Assembly: GCA_028285415.1 (NCBI GenBank)
Contig: JANQPF010000003.1
Coordinates: 1 to 64,000 of the forward strand
DNA from: Pseudomonadales bacterium
GTDB lineage: Bacteria > Pseudomonadota > Gammaproteobacteria > Pseudomonadales > Azotimanducaceae
Direction of reading: 5' to 3'
Length of the DNA stretch: 64,000 nt
A program made the position numbers and the translations under genes. Of this stretch, positions 17,311 to 25,780 are shown one piece after another (position 1 is the stretch's first letter; the number at the start of each line of letters is the position of its first letter). The notes under the pieces are model-generated. The model saw only the letters and a program-made list of their open reading frames with translations, was not told the origin of the DNA and did not search any database.

Positions 17311-18545
17311 CAACGCGGGCGCACCGCAATCCGCAGCCGCTCGAGTCCCCGCTCCGTGATACCACGCTTGTAGATCGGCTCCGTTTCCAGGCATTGGATG
17401 TCCTCCGTTCGCGCCAGGAGCAGCGTCAGAAAAATCTCCATGTCGAGGCGCGAGAGATTATTGCCAAGACACAGGTGCGCGCCGCGCCCGAACGCCAGAT
17501 GGCGGTTGGGCCTGCGGTCGACGCGCAGGCGCTCCGGATCCACAAACGCTTCAGGGTCGCGATTGGCCGCGCCATAAAGGAGCCCGAACTTCGTGCCTTT
17601 GGCATAAGTTTTTCCGCCGATCTCCACTGGCTCAGCGGCGTAGCGATGAAAGTAGGGTAACGGAGACTCGAAGCGGAACATCTCGTGCACGGCCGTCGAC
17701 ATCAACGCCGGCTCCCGCCTCAGCCTGTCGAATTCCTGCGGGTGGAGCAGGAGCGCGTGGAGACCGGTGCCCAGCGCATCAATGGTCGAACCATGCCCGG
17801 CCATGAGGACGAGCATGCATGTGGATATGAGCTCCGTCTCGTTCAGCTGGCGAGCTTCCTTCGCCGCGATCAGGAGAGACAGCAAATCGTCGCTCTGCGT
17901 CTGCCGGTGATTCGCAACGAGCGCTTTGAGATAGTCGGCAAACTCAGCCGTGTTTGCTTCCGCCAGGGCCGCGTGCTCCGCCGTACGACCCGCGTCGAAG
18001 AATTGCACGATGTTTTCCGACCAGAGCTTGAGCTGCGGGCGATCAGCGGGCGGCACGCCCAGCACGTGTCCGATAATCCAGCCCGGCACATGCGCCGCCA
18101 GATCGGCGACAAAGTCGAACTCACCCTGCTCCAGACACCCGTCAAGCAAATGGTTGAGGTGCGACATGATGATCGGAGTGAAACGCTCGACCGCACGCTT
18201 GGCGAACTGCCCGAGCAGGAGCTTGCGCAGCCGGCGGTGCACCGTACCGTCACTGTCGAGGAGACTGAACTGCACATAGCGGAAATGATTCGGCATCGCT
18301 GCCGCGGCGGCGGCGTGCTCCGCCGCGAGCGTTTCGGGTTCGAGGAATGCCTCCCGGGTGCGCACCATCAGCGGGTTGCGCGCAGCGGCATCGACGTCCG
18401 CGTAACGGGACAAGAGGTGCACATCGAGCCCGCTGTGATAAAGCGGCTCCGCCGCCTCGCGGAGAGTCGCGTAAACCGCATACGGGTCGGCAGCGAAGTC
18501 CGCTGAGAGTGGGTCGAAGCGGTCCTGCGTGCTTGCCGGGCTCAT
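17310..18545 (-). CDS. cytochrome P450
   Basis: 411 residues. The haem loop FGRGAHLCLG is at 352-361 with Cys359 as thiolate ligand, the I-helix AGHGST is at 249-254, and the ExxR pair is Glu288/Arg291. It is soluble with no membrane anchor, as in other bacterial P450s that need separate ferredoxin or flavodoxin partners. No ferredoxin lies next to it, but a flavodoxin-like gene starts only 25 bases away in the divergent direction. First gene of a three-gene operon. The start at 18545 lacks a clear ribosome site; an ATG six codons upstream is possible. The substrate is unknown. Confidence 0.93.
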   Translation of the reverse strand: MSPASTQDRFDPLSADFAADPYAVYATLREAAEPLYHSGLDVHLLSRYADVDAAARNPLMVRTREAFLEPETLAAEHAAAAAAMPNHFRYVQFSLLDSDGTVHRRLRKLLLGQFAKRAVERFTPIIMSHLNHLLDGCLEQGEFDFVADLAAHVPGWIIGHVLGVPPADRPQLKLWSENIVQFFDAGRTAEHAALAEANTAEFADYLKALVANHRQTQSDDLLSLLIAAKEARQLNETELISTCMLVLMAGHGSTIDALGTGLHALLLHPQEFDRLRREPALMSTAVHEMFRFESPLPYFHRYAAEPVEIGGKTYAKGTKFGLLYGAANRDPEAFVDPERLRVDRRPNRHLAFGRGAHLCLGNNLSRLDMEIFLTLLLARTEDIQCLETEPIYKRGITERGLERLRIAVRPR

Positions 18546-18570
18546 ACGCGCACATGTTAGCATCGAACGC

Positions 18571-19122
18571 ATGGCAACCATCGGCATCATCTATTTCAGC
18601 GGCACGGGCACGACCCGGGCGGTCGCGGACTACGTCGAATCCGGCGTCGTTGAAGCCGGTGCGACTCCTGAGGTTTTTGCCATAGCGGGCAGCGACATCA
18701 GCGAAGGGCGCTGGGCAAATGACGCGGTAGCGCAGACGCTCGACGACTGTGATGCGATCATTTTCGGGTCGCCGACCTACATGGGTAGCGTCTCAGCACA
18801 GATGAAAGCATTCTTCGACGCGATGGCACCGCGTTGGTATACCCAGACCTGGAACGGCAAGCTGGCCGCGGCGTTTACCGCATCCTCTCTAGCGGCAGGC
18901 GACAAGCTGAACTGTCTGCAGGACATACACACCTTTGCCATGCAGATGGGCATGATCTGGGTGGGTACTGGCGCAAGCTTTTCAGCGAAACTCAATCCAA
19001 ACGGGTTCTATCTGGGAGCCGGGGTCACCGCCAGCGCGCCCGACCAGATTTCTGAGATGGATGGAGCAACCGCAGCGTTTCTAGGCAAACGCGTGAGTGA
19101 GCTTGCTAACCGTCTCAGCTAG
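18571..19122 (+). CDS. flavodoxin/NAD(P)H dehydrogenase (WrbA-like) family protein
   Basis: 183 residues. The FMN phosphate loop is SGTGTT (about residues 9-14) and the isoalloxazine region GSPTYMGSVSAQMKAFFD follows at ~70. It resembles WrbA-type flavoproteins, which reduce quinones or act as single-electron carriers. It is divergent from the P450 with only 25 bases between starts, so the two share control sequence. A role as redox partner of the P450 is an inference from position. Confidence 0.88.
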   Translation: MATIGIIYFSGTGTTRAVADYVESGVVEAGATPEVFAIAGSDISEGRWANDAVAQTLDDCDAIIFGSPTYMGSVSAQMKAFFDAMAPRWYTQTWNGKLAAAFTASSLAAGDKLNCLQDIHTFAMQMGMIWVGTGASFSAKLNPNGFYLGAGVTASAPDQISEMDGATAAFLGKRVSELANRLS

Positions 19123-19125
19123 AAA

Positions 19126-20094
19126 TCAGGCGCTCGCGGTCAAAGGCGCATCTTCCGGACGCACCGCTTTGCGCAGCACGTCGACGTAACCGAGCGAAAG
19201 GCAATCGCGCGACGCAAAGAATCCGCGTTCCTTCAGCAGCTTGTGCAGCGCGGGCAGGTGGTAACACGGCACCGCCGCGCTCAGGTGATGCTCGAGGTGG
19301 AAGTTCACGAAGTTTGGACCAACAAACAAGCGCTCCCACCAGCTCAGGACGGTTGTGGAAGTATTTTCTCTGGCATCAGGGCTCAGGCGGTCGATCGCAA
19401 CGCCATGCTCACCGATGAAACGCAGGCGCAGGATGACCTGATAGACCACCAGATGCGCAACCCACCAGAGCGCATACGCCCAGGCAATCCCTGCCGCCCA
19501 GAGCGCGCCGATGAGCAGCACATGTGACAGAAGAAACGGGGCGTTGCGCTTCACGCGCACGCGCTTCAGCTGCCCCCAGACGACTTTGATACCGGTCTGG
19601 CCCGTCAGGTCACGCACGAACTTGCGCTTGAGGCTCGCTTTGCTGGCCGGATAGGTCAGCGCCAGCTTCATGTCAGGGTCGTCCATGGTGCCGGCGAAGC
19701 GATGGTGCTTGAGGTGGTAATTCCGATAGGCGTACATCGAGGTATTCAGGAGCCCCCCTGCAAACCAGTGACCGATGACTTCGTTGAGCCAGCGGGTGCG
19801 GAAGAACACGCTGTGCGAGCAGTCGTGGTAGATCACCGCCAGACCGAGCTGCCGGCCGCCGAGGAGCAGAATCGCCAGCACTACCGTCAGCGGGTTCAGC
19901 CACAGCGCGGGCAGGGCAAACGCCGCAGCCATGATCACAATGTCACCCGACACAACCCACCAGGCGCGCAGATCCGAGCGCCGCGTGAACGGCTTGATCT
20001 CGTCGCTCGTCAGTACGTCAGACAGCTTGACCGCAGCGCCAACGCTGGCGTCGACAAAATCGATTGGCGGTTCGGCGGTTGTTTCATGACTCAT
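19126..20094 (-). CDS. membrane fatty acid desaturase
   Basis: 322 residues with several membrane segments and the three histidine boxes: HDCSH (His90-His94), HLKHH (His127-His131) and HLEHH near 265. This is a di-iron acyl desaturase/hydroxylase of the FA_desaturase family in the inner membrane. I start it at ATG 20094. It is divergent from a PaaX-like regulator across 83 bases that include AT-rich sequence, so that regulator may control it. Acyl substrate and double-bond position cannot be told from sequence. Confidence 0.92.
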   Translation of the reverse strand: MSHETTAEPPIDFVDASVGAAVKLSDVLTSDEIKPFTRRSDLRAWWVVSGDIVIMAAAFALPALWLNPLTVVLAILLLGGRQLGLAVIYHDCSHSVFFRTRWLNEVIGHWFAGGLLNTSMYAYRNYHLKHHRFAGTMDDPDMKLALTYPASKASLKRKFVRDLTGQTGIKVVWGQLKRVRVKRNAPFLLSHVLLIGALWAAGIAWAYALWWVAHLVVYQVILRLRFIGEHGVAIDRLSPDARENTSTTVLSWWERLFVGPNFVNFHLEHHLSAAVPCYHLPALHKLLKERGFFASRDCLSLGYVDVLRKAVRPEDAPLTASA

Positions 20095-20177
20095 CAAACA
20101 CTCCAGGATGTAAAGCACCTGCAGGATCAAATGTAACTCATTTTTCCACTAATCGTCAAATCGTGTAATATAGGTAA

Positions 20178-20972
20178 ATGCCGGAACAAACCCTGTCCGC
20201 CCGCGAGCTCATTCTGACGCTGATGGATTCCGCCACCGGCGGCGCCCTGCCCGCCAGCTACCTGGTGGCGGCTGGCCGACTGTTCGATATGGACTCCGGC
20301 AGCATTCGCGTTGCGCTTGCGCGCCTGGTGAAAGACGGATCTCTGACCACGGAGGCTCGCGGCGAATATCGGCTCGGCACCCGGGCAGGACAGCTGCACC
20401 ACCTGCTACGCAATTGGGCGCAGGTGGAAACCTCCGTCAAACCCTGGCGCGGCGACTGGCTGGGCGTCATGACGGCGCACCTCAAGCGCGCCAATAAAAC
20501 CATGCTGCGCGGCCGTGAGCGCGCGCTGAATCTGTACGGCTTTGCCGAGCTGCACAGCGGATTGTGGGTACGACCGGACAACCTCGCCGAGTCGCTTACG
20601 GGATTGCACGGTTCACTTGTGGCGTTGGGCCTCGATGCCGACGCCAACGCGTTCGTCATGAGTCGGCCGGTAAGCGCGCCGGAGCCGGCCACGCTCTGGA
20701 ACATCCGTGAGCTCGAGGCCGGCTACCGCAGCCGCCTCCAGGCGCTGGCGGCAAGCAGCGCCCGCCTGCCGGAACTCAGCCAGATTGAGGCGGCAAAAGA
20801 AACGCTGCTGCTGGGGCGTGCGGTCACCCGCGAAATTCTCCTTGATCCCCTGCTACCCGACGAGCTCGTCGACACGCAGCTGCGCGGCGAGATGGTTGCC
20901 GCCATGCGTCGCTACGACCGCGACGGCAAGGCACTCTGGCGCAACTACTACCGCAGTCACATCAAAGCTTGA
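20178..20972 (+). CDS. PaaX-family transcriptional regulator
   Basis: 264 residues. The N-terminal winged helix contains ELILTLMDSATGGALPASYLVAAGRLF and IRVALARLVKDGSL, then the PaaX central domain (WRGDWLGVM) and a C-terminal helical domain follow. PaaX represses phenylacetate genes until phenylacetyl-CoA binds, but no paa genes are seen here. It is divergent from the desaturase, its likely target, with a TAATAT -10-like box just before it. Its 3' end overlaps the convergent reductase gene by 11 bases. Confidence 0.85.
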   Translation: MPEQTLSARELILTLMDSATGGALPASYLVAAGRLFDMDSGSIRVALARLVKDGSLTTEARGEYRLGTRAGQLHHLLRNWAQVETSVKPWRGDWLGVMTAHLKRANKTMLRGRERALNLYGFAELHSGLWVRPDNLAESLTGLHGSLVALGLDADANAFVMSRPVSAPEPATLWNIRELEAGYRSRLQALAASSARLPELSQIEAAKETLLLGRAVTREILLDPLLPDELVDTQLRGEMVAAMRRYDRDGKALWRNYYRSHIKA

Positions 20973-21963
20973 GCAGCTGTTTGCCGAAATTCTTGCCGCT
21001 GAAAAGCCTGAGTAGGGTCGTGGGGATGTTGTCGAAACCTTCCTGGATGTCTTCTTTGTAGACGAGCTCACCCGAGCGAATCCATTCGGTCAGGCGTCTG
21101 CGCGCTTCGGGATACTCGCGTTCGTAACCGCTCAGCAGAAAACCCTGCATCGTCGCCTGCCGAAAGACGATGTTGAAGTAGTTGGCCGGCCCCGGCGGCA
21201 GCGTTTCCTGTTCGTAGCGCGATATACCGCCGCAGATCACGACGCGCGCAAAAGGCGCAATCCGGGTGAGCGCCGCGTTGAGCGCCTCACCCCCCACGTT
21301 GTCGAAAAAGACGTTGATCCCTTCAGGACAGAGGGCTTTCAAACGTGCCTTGATGTCGTCGTTTTTGTAGTCGATCGCCGCATCGTAGCCAACCTCGTCG
21401 ACGAGCCAGGCGCACTTTTCGCTACCACCCGCAATGCCCACCGTGCGGCAACCGGCAATGCGCGCAATCTGCCCCGTGACTGAGCCCACCGCGCCGGCAG
21501 CGCCCGTTACCACCACAACGTCTCCCGGCTCGGGTTTACCGATACGGAGGAGGCCAAAATAGGCCGTCAAACCCGTGCCGCCGAGCGGGCCCAGATGCGC
21601 GAGCAGAAGATCGTCATCGGCGAGCACTTCCACGGCGCGGGCATCGAGATCGGCGTATTCCTGCCAGCCCACCATGCCGGCCACCTTGGCACCCACGGTA
21701 ACGTTCGGGTCGTGGCTTTCGACAACCTCCCCGATCCCTCGCGCACCCATGACGTCACCCGCAGCCGCACCCCTGGAGTAGCCGGCAATGTTCTCCATCT
21801 GACCCTTCTGCGAAGGGTCGAAGCCGAGATACTCGACTTTGACCCGCACCTGCCCGGGCCCCAGGCGGGCGAGCTCAGCGTCATGCAAGGTGAAGTCATC
21901 GAGTGACAGCGCCCGGCCGCGCGGGTTGCCGTTGATTAACCACTGGCGATTCACGTGTGTCAT
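20962..21963 (-). CDS. NADP-dependent oxidoreductase, MDR/CurA-like
   Basis: 333 residues of the zinc-free medium-chain reductase family (leukotriene B4 dehydrogenase, CurA). The N-terminal NRQWLINGNPRG, then DVVVVTGAAGAVGS for the NADP fold and IPTTLLRLFSGKNFGKQLLKL at the end are typical. Zinc ligands are absent as expected. It reduces double bonds of enones with NADPH. ATG 21963 follows GGAGGGG. It converges on the PaaX-like gene with an 11-base overlap. Confidence 0.92.
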   Translation of the reverse strand: MTHVNRQWLINGNPRGRALSLDDFTLHDAELARLGPGQVRVKVEYLGFDPSQKGQMENIAGYSRGAAAGDVMGARGIGEVVESHDPNVTVGAKVAGMVGWQEYADLDARAVEVLADDDLLLAHLGPLGGTGLTAYFGLLRIGKPEPGDVVVVTGAAGAVGSVTGQIARIAGCRTVGIAGGSEKCAWLVDEVGYDAAIDYKNDDIKARLKALCPEGINVFFDNVGGEALNAALTRIAPFARVVICGGISRYEQETLPPGPANYFNIVFRQATMQGFLLSGYEREYPEARRRLTEWIRSGELVYKEDIQEGFDNIPTTLLRLFSGKNFGKQLLKL

Positions 21964-22057
21964 ATTCCCCTCCGTAAAAACTTTTTCCCAGGCTGCATCC
22001 AAATAGACACTTTATGCACCTCTATGAGCAAGACATACAATCACCAGGAGGTGAGTT

Positions 22058-22501
22058 ATGGAACATCTGGGCAACACCGCCGGCTACGCGGCCCTGGGTT
22101 TCTGGATTTTCATTGCGGTTGTCGTCGCTTCGGGCGTCTGGGACGGCATCCGTAAACGCGAATCCCAGCACGAGACGCTCCGCCGCATCATCGAGAGCGG
22201 GCAGTCCATTGACGATGAGCTCGTCAACAAGCTGATAGAGCTCACCGGGGGCAACAAGGACACGGAGCGAGACTTCCGCATCGCCGCAACCATCCTCATC
22301 TTCATCGCGCCGGGTCTTGCCGTATTCGGCTGGGTCATGGGCATCTTTCTGGCTGAGCAGCTGACCTGGGTCATGCTGGCCGTGGCCGCGCTCCTGGTCT
22401 TTGTCGCCGCGGGCCTCTATGGGGCGGCGCTCCTGGCAAAACGCTGGCAGACGACCGGCGCGAACTTCGATCGCACCAGCTCGGAAGGCAGCAGGCTGTA
22501 G
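22058..22501 (+). CDS. two-pass inner-membrane protein (DUF6249-like)
   Basis: 147 residues with membrane segments at ~10-29, ~75-97 and ~99-122, and a charged linker EELVNKLIELTGG between the first two. The ATG has a strong AGGAGGTGAG upstream. It resembles the DUF6249 proteins found beside ECF sigma genes, and the next gene is an ECF sigma factor three bases on. It may sense an envelope signal for that sigma factor, but no function is established. Confidence 0.7.
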   Translation: MEHLGNTAGYAALGFWIFIAVVVASGVWDGIRKRESQHETLRRIIESGQSIDDELVNKLIELTGGNKDTERDFRIAATILIFIAPGLAVFGWVMGIFLAEQLTWVMLAVAALLVFVAAGLYGAALLAKRWQTTGANFDRTSSEGSRL

Positions 22502-22504
22502 CAC

Positions 22505-23068
22505 GTGTCCACGCCGGACTACGCCGAGAGGCCTGAAGCGCTGGTTGCGGCGCTGGCCCGTACCGGCGACCGTACCGCCTTTGCCGCGCTGGTGAAAAAA
22601 CGCCAGTCCTGGATACGTGACCTCATGCGCCGCTGCTGCGGCGATCCGGTGCTCGCGGACGATCTCGCCCAGCAGACGTTTCTGCAGGCGTGGCGAGACA
22701 TTGCAAAGCTGCGCGAGCCCGAAAAATTTGGTGCCTGGCTGAAACGCATCGCCATCAACGTCTGGCGCCAGCACGCGCGGAAAAACGATCCGCTGTTCGC
22801 ATCGGACGAGCTGACCGCTGACACCGGTGCTGCGTCCGGAAAAGGAGCGCGGCCGGGGCTCGCGCGCGACCTCGATCACGCGCTGCAATCCCTGTCCGGC
22901 GTGGTGCGTCTGTGCATCGTGCTGAACTATCACGAAGGCATGACGCACGCGGAAGTAGCGGCCCTCACGGGGCTGCCGCTTGGCACCGTCAAGTCGCACG
23001 TCAAGCGGGGGAGTGAACAACTCAGGCGACTGTTGTCAGCCTACGAACCACAAGGAGATACCATCTGA
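22505..23068 (+). CDS. RNA polymerase ECF sigma factor
   Basis: 187 residues from GTG. Region 2 is ALVKKRQSWIRDLMRRC to DLAQQTFLQAWRDI, and region 4 is HEGMTHAEVAALTGLPLGTVKSHVKRG with its helix-turn-helix. The linker lacks region 3, as in ECF sigmas. It lies between a membrane protein and a small membrane protein that overlaps its stop (TGATG), a layout that suggests sigma plus membrane-bound control. Target promoters are unknown. Confidence 0.92.
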   Translation: MSTPDYAERPEALVAALARTGDRTAFAALVKKRQSWIRDLMRRCCGDPVLADDLAQQTFLQAWRDIAKLREPEKFGAWLKRIAINVWRQHARKNDPLFASDELTADTGAASGKGARPGLARDLDHALQSLSGVVRLCIVLNYHEGMTHAEVAALTGLPLGTVKSHVKRGSEQLRRLLSAYEPQGDTI

Positions 23069-23406
23069 TGGATGACGACAGCAAAGATCAAGATCTGCAG
23101 GCCTGGTTCGACGAAGTCACCGAACCCGCACAGGAAGCTGTATTTACCCAATCCGTCATGCAGGAGGTCGATCGGGCACGGCGATGGAAAATCGCCCGGC
23201 GTGTCGCATTGGCCCTGGCGCTTGCTTTGCTATCTGTGCCGGCTCAGGACATCGGTCTGCTCATTGCGGAAGCGTTCGTGGCGCAGCTCATCGACGTTCC
23301 GAATCAGGCTGTTGCGGTTGTGCTCGCGCCGATCAACTCCGTCGGCGGGGTTCTCTCCATGGTCCTCCTGCTCATCCGAGCCATACACCGGCGCCTCTTC
23401 AACTGA
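23068..23406 (+). CDS. small membrane protein, putative anti-sigma partner
   Basis: 112 residues. A cytoplasmic acidic N-terminus (DLQAWFDEVTEP, EAVFTQSVMQEV) is followed by membrane segments at ~44-65 and ~80-103. Size, topology and a one-base overlap with the ECF sigma gene fit a membrane anti-sigma factor. No recognised zinc motif is seen, so the role is inferred. Confidence 0.65.
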   Translation: MDDDSKDQDLQAWFDEVTEPAQEAVFTQSVMQEVDRARRWKIARRVALALALALLSVPAQDIGLLIAEAFVAQLIDVPNQAVAVVLAPINSVGGVLSMVLLLIRAIHRRLFN

Positions 23407-23477
23407 TTGCAGGGCCCGATCGGGCGTCAGTGATCCAATAGACAGAAACTGTCAGTGGTTTCTGCCAGAATGGACGC

Positions 23478-23936
23478 ATGAAGCTTTTTTACCTGCTCAT
23501 CACGTTAGTGCTCATTGGCGCAGTTGGCGCACCGTTCTTCCTGAAGGGTCCAACCGGCCAACCCTTGATGAGCGTTGATCAGGTCATCGATGACACGGTG
23601 CCGAGCATGCCAACCAAGGTGTACCGGTGGAAAGACAAGCACGGCGTGTGGCAGTTCGGGGAATCCCCCCCGGCAGGCGCTGCCGCTGAGCCGGTCGACG
23701 TCAGCGAAAACTTCACGCCCTTTGAAGCCGAATGGGCGGCGGAGTGGGAGGCGCGTCATCCCGATGACAACGTCGACCACAGCGTGAACATTCCGAGCGG
23801 GTCGCCCTCTCTGCCGGACCTCGGCAACATCTATGATGGCGCGGCCATCGAGAAAGCAGAGGCGGCCGCCGAGGCGATGGAGGAGCGTATTCAGGATCTG
23901 CAGGGCGTGATGGAGGACATCACGGGATCCAGGTAA
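23478..23936 (+). CDS. membrane-anchored DUF4124-like protein
   Basis: 152 residues. An N-terminal hydrophobic segment (FYLLITLVLIGAVGAPFFL) precedes KVYRWKDKHGVWQFGESPP, the DUF4124 pattern (Y-[KR]-W-x-D-x-x-G-x-x-x-[FY]). The C-terminal third is an acidic helix ending EERIQDLQGVMEDI. Such proteins are common periplasmic or envelope proteins of Gammaproteobacteria with no known function. Confidence 0.75.
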   Translation: MKLFYLLITLVLIGAVGAPFFLKGPTGQPLMSVDQVIDDTVPSMPTKVYRWKDKHGVWQFGESPPAGAAAEPVDVSENFTPFEAEWAAEWEARHPDDNVDHSVNIPSGSPSLPDLGNIYDGAAIEKAEAAAEAMEERIQDLQGVMEDITGSR

Positions 23937-23941
23937 GCCGA

Positions 23942-24151
23942 TCAGCGACGCTTGTCAGCCAGTGCTTCCTGCACGCACCAGATCAGACACCGCTCAGCCA
24001 CGTGCAGCGGATCATCATCCCTGCCCACCGGCGCTCTCACGAGCCATGCTTCGCGACTGACTTCAACGATGCGTCCCCAGCTGCCATCTTCCCAGGTATC
24101 CCAGCTGCCTTTGTAGTGTTTGCCGTCTACGGCAACAACAAGCTCTCTCAT
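23942..24151 (-). CDS. hypothetical protein, 69 residues
   Basis: It starts at ATG 24151, one base after the stop of the VOC gene, so the two are probably translated together. The sequence MRELVVAVDGKHYKGSWDTWEDGSW to CLIWCVQEALADKRR has a strand-rich start and a C-terminal helix with two cysteines. No family recognised. Confidence 0.6.
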   Translation of the reverse strand: MRELVVAVDGKHYKGSWDTWEDGSWGRIVEVSREAWLVRAPVGRDDDPLHVAERCLIWCVQEALADKRR

Positions 24152-24152
24152 A

Positions 24153-24524
24153 TCAGCGGTGCTGATCGACGAGGATGGGATTGCCGTCAGGATCAATCAC
24201 CATGAAGCTCGCCGGCCCTTCACCGCTTTCATCCGCTTCGGATGCCAGCGCCACGCCCTGCGCCTTCAGCGCCTTCTGCAGATCGCGCACGTCGGTAAAG
24301 GCGTCGAGCTCGCCGGTGTCCTGGTCCCAACCCGGGTTGAAGGTCATGACGTTGCGATCGAACATGCCTTGAAAGAGGCCGATCACGTGGGGCCCGTTCT
24401 TCATGATCAACCAGTTCTGCTCGGCCTCACCGCCGATGACGGTGAATCCAAGTTTTTCGTAGAAAGCCCGCGACACAGCAAGATCCTGCACCGCCAGGCT
24501 CATGGAAAACGCACCAAGCTCCAT
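24153..24524 (-). CDS. VOC-fold (glyoxalase/bleomycin resistance-like) protein
   Basis: 123 residues: [27 protein letters not shown], then [17 protein letters not shown] and a C-terminal [17 protein letters not shown]. It is one VOC module pair, of DUF-type closer to PhnB/glyoxalase-like lyases; metal ligands are not obvious. Its ribosome site GGAGGTG is the last unit of a 12-bp tandem repeat, and TAA of an in-frame upstream reading frame directly abuts the ATG. It forms a probable two-gene unit with the 69-residue protein. Confidence 0.82.
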   Translation of the reverse strand: MELGAFSMSLAVQDLAVSRAFYEKLGFTVIGGEAEQNWLIMKNGPHVIGLFQGMFDRNVMTFNPGWDQDTGELDAFTDVRDLQKALKAQGVALASEADESGEGPASFMVIDPDGNPILVDQHR

Positions 24525-24527
24525 TTA

Positions 24528-24623
24528 CACCTCCATCTGCACCTCTATCTGCACCTCTATCTGAACCTCTATCTGAACCTCTATCTGAACCTCTATCTGA
24601 ACCTCTATCTGAACCTTTATCTG
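24528..24623. repeat. eight 12-bp tandem repeats before the VOC gene
   Basis: Eight consecutive 12-base units follow the plus-strand pattern [CA]ACCTCTATCTG, four of them identical, with a partial unit to 24631. On the minus strand each unit reads CAGATAGAGGT[TG] and contains an AGAGGT Shine-Dalgarno-like core. The unit nearest the VOC start carries the true-looking GGAGGTG. Because units are 12 bases, the frame VQIEVQIEV stays open across the array and stops at TAA immediately before the VOC ATG. Such arrays change length by slippage. Confidence 0.9.
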
Positions 24624-24715
24624 AACCTCCACCCCTCTCTCATTGGGGGATTTCCCTGAGAGACGCGTTAAACCATGCAGGGCACAATGCCCGAAAGCAA
24701 GTCGCAGCGAGCACC

Positions 24716-25729
24716 ATGCAGGCGCAAACACAGGCCGAAGCGGACGTTGATCCCAGCTGGCGGGACGTCATGCTGGGGATTCCCGGCGTTGCGCCCGCGC
24801 GCTGGCACCGGCTGCACCCGCTCAAACGCTGGCTCATTGCCAGTCGGGCAATGGTGCTGCCGCTCACCCTCTTTGCCGTGACGTTTGCAGTATGCATCGC
24901 TCCGCCTCCGAGTATCAGCGGGTGGCTGCTGGCGGGCGCCGTTCTGGTTGCCCTGCTGCTCGCTCATGCCACTAACAATTTGCTCAACGACTACGTCGAC
25001 CACGGCGCGGGGCTGGACCGGGGTAACTACGCCCGCGCGCAGTATGGCGTGCACGTGCTCGAAAGCGGCCTCATGAGCAAAGCAGCGTTGCGCCGGTACA
25101 TCCTCTGGACTGGCATACCGGCGCTCCTGCTGGCGTTGTTCATCTGTTGGATCAGCGCCGTCGAAGCGAGCATCTACGCCGGTGCCGGCGCACTGCTCGT
25201 GCTCTTCTATACCTATCCCCTCAAACGGATGGCACTTGGCGATCTCGCCGTATTTGCCGCCTGGGGGCCGCTCATGATCGCGGGCACCGCAGTTGTGGTT
25301 ACCGGCAGCGCCGATATGTCAATTGCCGCCGCTGGCGCTGTGTACGGTCTCGGTCCAACGCTTGTCATCTGCGCCAAGCACCGCGACAAGCTGGAGGATG
25401 ACCGCACGCGGGACGTGTATACCGTGCCGGTGCTGCTCGGCGATCGCCACACCGGATCGCTGTTGACCGCGCTCGCTCTGTTGCAGGTTGCCGGCGTTAT
25501 CTGGCTTGCGGTCGACAGCCGTCTCTACGGCCTGCTGCTCAGCCTCGCTGCGTTACCGCAGCTCTTCAGGGTCATTGCCGTCTATCGGGCTGGTACGCCG
25601 CCGGAAAAGCCGGCCGACTTCCCCGCAGCCGCATGGCCGCTCTGGTTCACCAGCCATTCTTTTCTCTACGCCAGAAACACCGGGCTCTTGATGACCGCCG
25701 GCGTGTGCGGGCAACGTTTGCTGTTCTGA
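24716..25729 (+). CDS. UbiA-family prenyltransferase
   Basis: 337 residues with about eight membrane helices. The first aspartate motif NDYVD is at 91-95 with another Asp at 101, and the second, DKLEDDRTRD, is near 220-230. It transfers a prenyl diphosphate to an acceptor in the membrane; MenA-like 1,4-dihydroxy-2-naphthoate prenyltransferases are the closest in layout. No menaquinone genes are adjacent, so the acceptor is uncertain. The start is chosen at the first ATG; the ribosome site is weak. Confidence 0.85.
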   Translation: MQAQTQAEADVDPSWRDVMLGIPGVAPARWHRLHPLKRWLIASRAMVLPLTLFAVTFAVCIAPPPSISGWLLAGAVLVALLLAHATNNLLNDYVDHGAGLDRGNYARAQYGVHVLESGLMSKAALRRYILWTGIPALLLALFICWISAVEASIYAGAGALLVLFYTYPLKRMALGDLAVFAAWGPLMIAGTAVVVTGSADMSIAAAGAVYGLGPTLVICAKHRDKLEDDRTRDVYTVPVLLGDRHTGSLLTALALLQVAGVIWLAVDSRLYGLLLSLAALPQLFRVIAVYRAGTPPEKPADFPAAAWPLWFTSHSFLYARNTGLLMTAGVCGQRLLF

Positions 25730-25780
25730 GCGCAGTCAGGAAAAAGCGTACCCATGCCGATTGGCCGAGAGGTCAGCTGA

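Noticed and set aside
24528-24623. Possible CRISPR array
   Set aside because: Units are 12 bases and directly adjacent without spacers, so it is a simple tandem repeat.
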